Shown one piece after another: positions 58,092-64,000 of a DNA stretch of 64,000 bases. The stretch covers positions 62,001-126,000 of the forward strand of contig NZ_JAJDJU010000008.1 of assembly GCF_020567705.1 (NCBI RefSeq), read 5' to 3'. A program made the translations under genes and the position numbers. Within the stretch, counting starts at the first letter, position 1. Each line of letters opens with the position of its first letter. The notes under the pieces are model-generated. The model ran no database searches. It worked only from the letters and a program-made list of their open reading frames with translations, and was not told the DNA's origin. The stretch comes from Acidocella sp. KAb 2-4 (GTDB lineage: Bacteria > Pseudomonadota > Alphaproteobacteria > Acetobacterales > Acetobacteraceae).

Positions 58092-59359
58092 GGGCGCACC
58101 TGGCCGGTGCCGCGCACAACGTAGCGGAAGGTAGTGAGCTGGTCCGGCCCGATCGGCCCGCGCGCGTGGATGCGCCCGGTGGCGATGCCGATCTCGGCGC
58201 CGAAGCCGAATTCCCCGCCATCGCAAAACTGGGTGGAGGCGTTCCACATCGCCACCGCCGAGGCGGTGTTGGCGAGGAAATATTCCGCCGCCGCCGCGTC
58301 CTCGGTGATGATCGCCTCGGTATGCTCGCTGCCATAGGCGGCGATATGCGCCAGCGCCTCGTCCACATTGGCGACGATCTTCACGCTCAGCACCGCGTCC
58401 AGCCACTCGGTGTGGAAATCGGCATCGGTGGCGGCGGGCAGGGCGGGGCAGATGGCGCGCGCGGCCTCATCGGCGCGGAAGGCGCAGCCGAGCGCGGCGA
58501 GGTCGGCCACCAGCAGGGGCAGCAGCGTTGGGGCGATGGCGGTGTCGAGCAGCAGCGTCTCGGTGGCGCCGCAAATGCCGGTGCGGCGCATCTTGGCGTT
58601 GGCCAGCACGCCGCGCGCCATGGCGAAATCGGCGGCGCTGTGGATGTAGGTGTGGTTCAGCCCCTCGGCATGGGCCAGCACCGGCACGCGGGCTTCCTTT
58701 TGCACCAGCTCCACCAGCGTGCGGCCGCCGCGGGGGATGATCAGGTCGATCAGCCCCGAGGCGCCCAGCATGGCGGCGACGAAGCGGCGGTCGGTGGTCG
58801 GGGCGATCTGCACCACATCGGCGGGCAGCCCGGCGGCGTTCAGCCCCTCGGTTAACGCTTCGTTGATCGCCTTGGCGGAATGGTGGCTCTCCGAGCCGCC
58901 GCGCAGCAGAATGGCGTTGCCGGATTTGATGGCGATGGCCGCGGCATCGGCGCCGACATTGGGGCGGGATTCATAGATCATGCCCAGCACGCCCAGCGGC
59001 TGCGGGATGCGCGAGATGACGAGGCCGTTAGGGCGCGTCCAGTGGCCGAGGTCGCGCGCCAGCGGGTCGGGCAGGGCGGCCACCTCCTCCAGCCCGCGGG
59101 CCATGGCTTCCACCCGCGCCTCGTTCAGCAGCAGCCGGTCGCCGAAGGCGGCGGTGCCCTTGAAGCCCGCCATGTCGCGCGCATTGGCGGCGATGATCCG
59201 CGGCGCCGCCCGGCGCAGCGCGGCGGCGGCATCGCGCAGCGCGGCGTCGCGCGTGGCGGCGGGCAGGCGGGCCAGGGCGGCGGCGGCGCGGCGGGCCTTG
59301 GCGCCCATCTCCGCCATGATCAGGGTGTTGGCGTCGGTCTCGGCATTCATGGGGTGCAT
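58088..59359 (-). CDS. proA: Gamma-glutamyl phosphate reductase
   Basis: A 423-residue aldehyde dehydrogenase-fold enzyme reducing glutamyl phosphate to the semialdehyde for proline synthesis. 'PLGVLGMIYESRPNV', 'KSGNAILLRGGSESHHSA', the nucleophile in 'RRTGICGATETLLLD' and 'TGRIHARGPIGPDQLTTFRY' are clear. The ATG at 59359 is used; one at 59350 is a close alternative. It heads the left-reading proA-nadD-rsfS-rlmH chain, with four-base overlaps at each junction, and diverges from the GNAT-Nudix fusion over 51 bases. Confidence 0.95.
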   Translation of the reverse strand: MHPMNAETDANTLIMAEMGAKARRAAAALARLPAATRDAALRDAAAALRRAAPRIIAANARDMAGFKGTAAFGDRLLLNEARVEAMARGLEEVAALPDPLARDLGHWTRPNGLVISRIPQPLGVLGMIYESRPNVGADAAAIAIKSGNAILLRGGSESHHSAKAINEALTEGLNAAGLPADVVQIAPTTDRRFVAAMLGASGLIDLIIPRGGRTLVELVQKEARVPVLAHAEGLNHTYIHSAADFAMARGVLANAKMRRTGICGATETLLLDTAIAPTLLPLLVADLAALGCAFRADEAARAICPALPAATDADFHTEWLDAVLSVKIVANVDEALAHIAAYGSEHTEAIITEDAAAAEYFLANTASAVAMWNASTQFCDGGEFGFGAEIGIATGRIHARGPIGPDQLTTFRYVVRGTGQVRP

Positions 59360-59410
59360 GCTTGCCCAGTCCTGGCGGGAAGATCAACAGCGCGCTAAAC
59401 ACCGCAACGT

Positions 59411-60427
59411 ATGCCAGACCTACTCGATTCGCCGATGCCGGCCCCGCCGCCCGCCGCCCAGACCGCCGGCCCCGTGCTGCGCACGACGCGGCTGCTGCTG
59501 CGCCCGCTCGGCGCCGAGGATGCCCCAGCCTTCCACCGCCTCATCAATGATTGGGAAATCTGCCGCCGCCTGCCGGACGCGCCCTTCCCCTATCCCGCGC
59601 CGCTCGCCGCCGACTGGATCGCCGCCGCCGCCGAGGACCGCGCCGCCCACCGCGCCGAGCAATTCGCGGTGGTGGAGGCCGAGAGCGGAACGCTGCTGGG
59701 TGTGGCCGGGCTGCGCCTGGCCAAGGGGCAGAAGAGCGCGGAGCTGGGCTATTGGCTGGGCCGCGCGCATTGGGGCCAGGGCTATACACTAGAGGCCGCG
59801 CGGCGGCTGCTGGACTGGGCCTTCGCGGCGCTGCCGCTCTCGCATGTCACCGCCACGGTGGCGGCGGATAACGAGGCCTCGATGGCCGTGCTGCGGCATC
59901 TCGGCTTCACCGCCACGGGCAAGGGGCTGAAGAACTTCATGTGCCGGCCGGGGCACAAGCTGCCGGTGAAGCATTTCACCCGCGAGCGCGAGATGCTGGC
60001 CGCCGGGGTGGCCGCCGAGGCGCCCAAGGGCGGCACGCTGCTGGTGGCGGCAGCGGCGCTCATCGACGCACAGGGCCGCGTGCTGCTGGCCCGCCGCCCC
60101 GAGGGCAAGAAGATGGCCGGGCTGTGGGAATTCCCCGGCGGCAAGCTGGAGCCTGGCGAGACGCCCGAGGCCGCGTTGGCCCGCGAGCTGCGCGAGGAGC
60201 TGGGGCTGGAGACCAACCCCAAGGATTTCGCCCCCTTCGTGTTCGCCTCGCACGCCTATGAGAGTTTTCATCTGCTGATGCCGGTGTTCCTGTGCCGCCG
60301 CTGGAAGGGCGAGCCGCAGGCGCGCGAGGGCCAAGCGCTGGCCTGGGTCGCGCCCGACCGGCTGGTGGAATACCCCATGCCCCCGGCCGACCGGCCGCTG
60401 ATTCCGATGTTGAGGGATTTTTTATGA
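59411..60427 (+). CDS. Fused GNAT acetyltransferase and MutT-type Nudix hydrolase
   Basis: A 338-residue two-domain protein. Residues 22-185 are a RimJ/RimL-like GNAT domain ('LRTTRLLLRPLGAEDAPAFH', 'ELGYWLGRAHWGQGYTLEAA', 'NEASMAVLRHLGFTATGKG'). Residues 200-338 are a MutT domain with 'LLARRPEGKKMAGLWEFPGG' and a complete Nudix box from residue 244 ('GKLEPGETPEAALARELREE'), like 8-oxo-dGTP diphosphatase. The frame is continuous with no sign of a frameshift. MutT would sanitise oxidised dGTP; what the acetyltransferase modifies is unknown. Its TGA overlaps the next ATG (ATGA). Confidence 0.9.
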   Translation: MPDLLDSPMPAPPPAAQTAGPVLRTTRLLLRPLGAEDAPAFHRLINDWEICRRLPDAPFPYPAPLAADWIAAAAEDRAAHRAEQFAVVEAESGTLLGVAGLRLAKGQKSAELGYWLGRAHWGQGYTLEAARRLLDWAFAALPLSHVTATVAADNEASMAVLRHLGFTATGKGLKNFMCRPGHKLPVKHFTREREMLAAGVAAEAPKGGTLLVAAAALIDAQGRVLLARRPEGKKMAGLWEFPGGKLEPGETPEAALARELREELGLETNPKDFAPFVFASHAYESFHLLMPVFLCRRWKGEPQAREGQALAWVAPDRLVEYPMPPADRPLIPMLRDFL

Positions 60428-61173
60428 GCAACCCGACCGCCGCCATCCTGATTATCGGCAACGAAATCCTCTCAGGCCGCACGCAGGACGTGAACGTGCA
60501 GTTCATCGCCAAGGGCGTGGCCGAGCTGGGCATCAGGCTGGAGGAGGTGCGGGTGGTGCCCGATATTCCGGCCCGCATCATCGGCGCGGTGAACGAGCTG
60601 CGCGCGGCCTACACCATGCTGTTCACCACCGGTGGCATCGGCCCCACGCATGATGACATCACCAGCGAGTGCGTCGCCGCCGCCTTTGGCGTGCCGTTGC
60701 TGCTGCACGAACCGACCGCCGCGGTGATGCGCGAACGCTGGGGCGAGCGCGTGAACGACGCCCGGCTGCGCATGGCGATGATGCCGGAAGGGGCGGAGCC
60801 GATCAAAAACGAGGCGTCGATCGCGCCGGGCTTCACCATCGGCAATGTGCATGTGATGGCCGGGGTGCCGCGCATCATGCAGTCGATGTTCCAAGCCCTT
60901 GCCCCGAGCCTGCCGCGCGGGCAGCGCATCGAGATGCGGGCCGTGCATGGCATTGGCGTGCTGGAAGGATCGATCGCGGCGCGGCTGGAGCAGATCCAGG
61001 CGCGCTTCCCGCAGCTCGATCTGGGCAGCTACCCGTTCAAGCGCGATGAGCGCTGGGGGGTGACGCTGGTGGCCAAGGGCACCGACATCCCGGCGCTGGA
61101 CGCCGCGCTGGCCGAGACCACCGCGCTGATCGCCGCCGAGGGCGTGGCCCCGATGCCCGGCGAGCCGGACTGA
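60424..61173 (+). CDS. Molybdopterin-binding-domain protein (CinA N-terminal/MoaB-like)
   Basis: A 249-residue protein with the MoCF/CinA N-terminal fold: 'AAILIIGNEILSGRTQDVN', 'YTMLFTTGGIGPTHDDITSE' and 'VMAGVPRIMQSMFQAL'. In MoaB/Mog relatives this domain binds molybdopterin; in CinA it belongs to a nicotinamide-nucleotide or ADP-ribose hydrolase. The C-terminal CinA amidase domain is absent. These stand-alone versions are common in alphaproteobacteria and are of uncertain function. It is translationally coupled to the GNAT-Nudix gene, so a role in nucleotide clean-up is a reasonable but unproven guess. Confidence 0.85.
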   Translation: MSNPTAAILIIGNEILSGRTQDVNVQFIAKGVAELGIRLEEVRVVPDIPARIIGAVNELRAAYTMLFTTGGIGPTHDDITSECVAAAFGVPLLLHEPTAAVMRERWGERVNDARLRMAMMPEGAEPIKNEASIAPGFTIGNVHVMAGVPRIMQSMFQALAPSLPRGQRIEMRAVHGIGVLEGSIAARLEQIQARFPQLDLGSYPFKRDERWGVTLVAKGTDIPALDAALAETTALIAAEGVAPMPGEPD

Positions 61174-61177
61174 CCCC

Positions 61178-61498
61178 TTAAAGCCCGGCGAAGGCCGCGG
61201 GAATGCGCTTGAGCTCGATCTCGATGAACGCCATCGGCGCGTCGCCACCATTCATCACGTCGTGCTGCACGCCGGCGGCGCGCATGTAGCTGTCGCCAGC
61301 CTTGCGCGGGATGTCGGTGACATTGGTGCCGTCATGCACGCGCATCACGGCGTCGGTGAGCATGACCACGAAATAGGGCCAGCCATGGCTGTGCCAGCCG
61401 GTGACGGCGCCAGGGACGAAATCCCAGCGGGTGATGCGGATGTCGTCGTCATCCTGCTGGACGGTGGGGGTGGCGGGAATGGTGCAGGTAAAGGCCAT
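61178..61498 (-). CDS. Small cupin protein
   Basis: A 106-residue single cupin barrel. The first metal-site motif is 'GAVTGWHSHGWPYFVVML' and the second region is 'YMRAAGVQHDVMNGGDAPM', with histidines suited to bind one metal ion. No pathway is indicated by neighbours. It converges on the molybdopterin-domain gene (4 bases apart) and diverges from fusA over 245 bases. Confidence 0.85.
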   Translation of the reverse strand: MAFTCTIPATPTVQQDDDDIRITRWDFVPGAVTGWHSHGWPYFVVMLTDAVMRVHDGTNVTDIPRKAGDSYMRAAGVQHDVMNGGDAPMAFIEIELKRIPAAFAGL

Positions 61499-61670
61499 GC
61501 CCGCAGCCTAGGCGCGTGCGCCGGGGCGGGCAAGATTCAGGTGGCCCGCCTATGTCACTGTTTTCGCTGCGCCCAAGAGGGCGTATATAGTGGCCGGGCG
61601 AGAAAACCCGCCTGCGCGGGTCCGCCCCGCTGCGTTTGAGGCTTGCAAAAAGCCGCGCGCTGCCGCAAAA

Positions 61671-61702
61671 GCCGCCCGAGCAGCGCTGCCCGGTCGGGCG
61701 GC
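61671..61702 (+). promoter_or_regulatory. Hairpin in the fusA leader
   Basis: GCCGCCCGA (61671-61679) pairs with TCGGGCGGC (61694-61702); the loop holds a self-complementary GCAGCGCTGC. It lies about 40 bases before the fusA ATG in a 245-base spacer that also has a possible TATATA -10 box at 61584-61589. No T-tract directly follows (TTTTT comes 18 bases later), so its role as an attenuator or processing site is open. Confidence 0.4.
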
Positions 61703-61743
61703 GCCGTACCTGTTTGACCTTTTTCCCGCCCGTGGAGGCACTG

Positions 61744-63825
61744 ATGGCTGAGACTGACCTTAAGAAGATCCGCAATATCGGGATCACCGCGCATATCGAC
61801 GCGGGCAAGACCACCACCACGGAGCGCATCCTTTACTACACCGGCGTGTCCCACAAGATCGGTGAGGTCCACGACGGCAACACCACCACCGACTACATGG
61901 CGCAGGAGCGTGAGCGCGGCATCACCATCACCTCTGCCGCCGTGACCTGCGAGTGGAAGGGCCACAACATCAACATCATCGACACGCCCGGCCACATCGA
62001 TTTCAACATCGAGGTGAACCGTTCGCTCCGCGTGCTCGATGGTGCCATCTTCATCATCGAGGGCGTGGCCGGCGTGCAGCCGCAATCCGAGACCAACTGG
62101 CGCCTGGCCGACCGCTACAACGTGCCGCGCCTGATCTTCATCAACAAGCTGGACCGCACCGGCGCCGATTTCTATCGCGCCTTCGACACGCTGAAGGAGA
62201 AGCTGGACATCGTGGCGCTGCCGCTGCAGCTGCCGATCGGCATCGAGGACGGCTTCCTCGGCGTGGTTGATCTGGTTGAGATGAAGGCCATCATCTGGGA
62301 AGGCGGCGAACTGGGCGCCAAGTTCCACGACGAAGAGATCCCGGCCGACATGCTGGAGAAGGCGAAGGAGGCCCGCCAGCTCCTGCTTGATACCGCCCTC
62401 TCGGTCGATGACGCCGGCATGGAAGAGTATTTCGAGAAGGGCGACGTTTCCGTCGAGACCCTGAAGCGCGCCATCAAGACCGGCACCATCTCCGGCGCCT
62501 TCCGCCCCGTGATGTGCGGCACCGCCTTCAAGAACAAGGGCGTGCAGCCTTTGCTCGATGGCGTGCTCGACTATCTGCCGTCCCCCGTTGACGTTCCGGG
62601 CATCAAGGTGGCCCCGGAAGAGGGGCAGGAGGAAGACCCGAATGCCCGCCGCATCAAGGCCAATCCGGATGCGCCCTTCGCCGGGCTCGCCTTCAAGATC
62701 ATCAACGACAAATACGGCTCGCTGACCTTCGTGCGCGTTTACGCGGGCACGCTGAAATCGGGCGACTCGGTGCTGAACACCACCAAGGGCCACAAGGAGC
62801 GTATCGGCCGCATGTACAAGATGCATGCCGATAAGCGCCAGGAAATCACCGAGGTGGTCGCGGGTGATATCGCCGCCTTCGTGGGCCTGAAGGACACCGG
62901 CACCGGTGACACGCTGGCCGCCGCCGAGGACCCGGTGGTGCTGGAGCGCATGGCGTTCCCCGTGCCGGTGATCGACATCTCGGTGGAGCCGAAGACCAAG
63001 GAAGGCGTCGAGAAGATGACGCTCGGCCTGCAGAAGCTGGCGGCGGAAGACCCGTCCCTGCGCCTGCGCACCGACCAGGAGACCGGCCAGACCATCCTCT
63101 CCGGCATGGGCGAGCTGCACCTGGAGATCATCGTGGACCGCCTGAAGCGCGAATACGGCGTGGACGCCAATATCGGCGCGCCGCAGGTGGCGTATCGCGA
63201 GACCATCACCCGCGAGCATACCGAAACCTACACCCACAAGAAGCAGTCGGGCGGTTCGGGCCAGTACGCCGAGGTCAAGATCGTCTTCTCGCCGCGTGAG
63301 CGGAACGAGGGCATCACCTTCGATAACAAGGTGGTCGGCGGTGCCGTGCCGAAGGAATACATCCCGGCCGTGGAAAAGGGCATTCGCAACCAGGCCGATA
63401 CCGGCGTGCTGGCGGGCTTCCCCACCGTGGACTTCTCCTTCGCGCTGGTGGACGGCAAGTACCACGACGTCGACTCGTCGGCGCTGGCCTTCGAAATTGC
63501 CGCCAAGGCCTGCTTCCGCGAGGGCATGAAGAAGGCCGGCCCGGTGATCCTGGAGCCGATCATGGACGTGGAAGTCACCACCCCGAACGACCATGTGGGC
63601 GACGTGGTGGGCGACCTCAACCGCCGCCGCGGCATGATCCAGAACCAGGAGGCCTCGGGCTCCACCGTGCTGGTGCGCGCGCATGTGCCGCTGAAGGAAA
63701 TGTTTGGCTACATCTCGCATCTGCGCTCCATGACCAAGGGCCGCGCGAGCTTCACCATGCAGTTCCACCACTACGATCCGGTGCCGCGCAACATCGCGGA
63801 CGAGATCATGGCCAAGAGCGCGTAA
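61744..63825 (+). CDS. fusA: Elongation factor G
   Basis: A 693-residue translational GTPase driving ribosomal translocation. The P-loop '[18 protein letters not shown]' spans residues 13-30, switch II is '[20 protein letters not shown]', the specificity motif is '[13 protein letters not shown]', and domains II-V run to '[20 protein letters not shown]'. The ATG at 61744 follows GGAGGCACTG. The gene stands alone: no rpsL, rpsG or tuf is next to it, a cupin diverges upstream and a strong terminator follows. Whether a second fusA sits in the ribosomal operon cannot be known here. Confidence 0.95.
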   Translation: MAETDLKKIRNIGITAHIDAGKTTTTERILYYTGVSHKIGEVHDGNTTTDYMAQERERGITITSAAVTCEWKGHNINIIDTPGHIDFNIEVNRSLRVLDGAIFIIEGVAGVQPQSETNWRLADRYNVPRLIFINKLDRTGADFYRAFDTLKEKLDIVALPLQLPIGIEDGFLGVVDLVEMKAIIWEGGELGAKFHDEEIPADMLEKAKEARQLLLDTALSVDDAGMEEYFEKGDVSVETLKRAIKTGTISGAFRPVMCGTAFKNKGVQPLLDGVLDYLPSPVDVPGIKVAPEEGQEEDPNARRIKANPDAPFAGLAFKIINDKYGSLTFVRVYAGTLKSGDSVLNTTKGHKERIGRMYKMHADKRQEITEVVAGDIAAFVGLKDTGTGDTLAAAEDPVVLERMAFPVPVIDISVEPKTKEGVEKMTLGLQKLAAEDPSLRLRTDQETGQTILSGMGELHLEIIVDRLKREYGVDANIGAPQVAYRETITREHTETYTHKKQSGGSGQYAEVKIVFSPRERNEGITFDNKVVGGAVPKEYIPAVEKGIRNQADTGVLAGFPTVDFSFALVDGKYHDVDSSALAFEIAAKACFREGMKKAGPVILEPIMDVEVTTPNDHVGDVVGDLNRRRGMIQNQEASGSTVLVRAHVPLKEMFGYISHLRSMTKGRASFTMQFHHYDPVPRNIADEIMAKSA

Positions 63826-63848
63826 GCGTTTTTGCCCGTACAACCAAG

Positions 63849-63876
63849 AACGGCGCCCCAAAAGGGCGCCGTTTTT
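63849..63876 (+). terminator. Intrinsic terminator of fusA
   Basis: AACGGCGCCC (63849-63858) and GGGCGCCGTT (63864-63873) form a perfect 10-bp stem around CAAAA, followed by five T. It lies 24 bases after the fusA stop. The remaining 124 bases of the window show no gene. Confidence 0.93.
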
Positions 63877-64000
63877 GTTGCCGGGGGTAAGAAAAAGCAG
63901 GTTTGACGGCGGTTGGATGTCGGCCTGGGGTGGGCCGTCATTATTCGGATGATCTGAGGGTAGCCACTGGAGGGCTTTTGCCGCTTCGCGAGACGATCAC

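Noticed and set aside
63881-64000. Start of a further gene at the right edge
   Set aside because: No start codon with a ribosome-binding site and open frame could be supported in these 120 bases, and no convincing promoter was seen.

Overview
The window is a gene-dense (no gap above 300 bases), GC-rich stretch of an alphaproteobacterial chromosome. GapR, DUF2125, DUF3035, the EipB family, plant-type GshA, split PntAA/PntAB/PntB, the argH/tlpA divergence and the proA-nadD-rsfS-rlmH...envC-ctpA-rppH order are all alphaproteobacterial. The overall gene set and the style of EF-G suggest Rhodospirillales, probably Acetobacteraceae (Acidocella/Acidiphilium-like); the family-level placement is an inference. 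Nearly all of it is core housekeeping DNA with no transposase, integrase, phage gene, rRNA or CRISPR array.

Layout. 0-12.9 kb: the end of gshA, a small lipoprotein, pyruvate kinase and glycerate kinase, gapR, an amino-acid permease, pepF with an ABC1/UbiB-type kinase, a TylF-like methyltransferase, and the pntAA-pntAB-pntB transhydrogenase operon closed by a strong terminator. 13.0-13.8 kb: a lone AT-richer FRG-domain gene, one of two clearly atypical genes. 13.8-21 kb: prmA-uvrD-metF reading left, mlaA-mlaC reading right, and a DUF2125 protein. 20.8-26.8 kb: ribF-ileS-lspA-DUF3035, then copC-copD. 26.8-32.3 kb: lysA-lptM-argH against tlpA, secB, argC and a gamma-carbonic anhydrase. 32.4-37.1 kb: a TetR regulator, a phasin, uvrB and two periplasmic proteins (one EipB-like).

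37.1-47.8 kb: full-length cobalamin-dependent metH with a 109-residue fragment-like CobW/G3E protein divergent from it, two small genes, ettA, a CAT-anticodon tRNA, pyrophosphatase, and a PhoB-type pstS-pstC-pstA operon without pstB. 48-49 kb: a split chromate transporter. 49-59.4 kb: the conserved left-reading cluster proA-nadD-rsfS-rlmH / gpmI-envC-ctpA-rppH, interrupted between gpmI and rlmH by an alcohol dehydrogenase and an AT-richer DUF2971 gene. 59.4-64 kb: a GNAT-Nudix fusion, a molybdopterin-binding-domain protein, a cupin and fusA with its terminator.

Functionally the genes cover one-carbon and methionine metabolism (metF, metH), arginine, lysine and proline synthesis, envelope building and lipid trafficking, DNA repair (uvrB, uvrD), translation factors and phosphate uptake. 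I found no complete new multigene system. The best leads are a run of four-base gene overlaps (CTGA, ATAA, GTGA) in which none of the three downstream genes starts with ATG, the P-loop-less CobW-like gene beside metH, a 12-bp tandem repeat covering the uvrD stop and prmA start, a hairpin hiding the gapR ribosome-binding site, and the two solitary foreign-looking genes.
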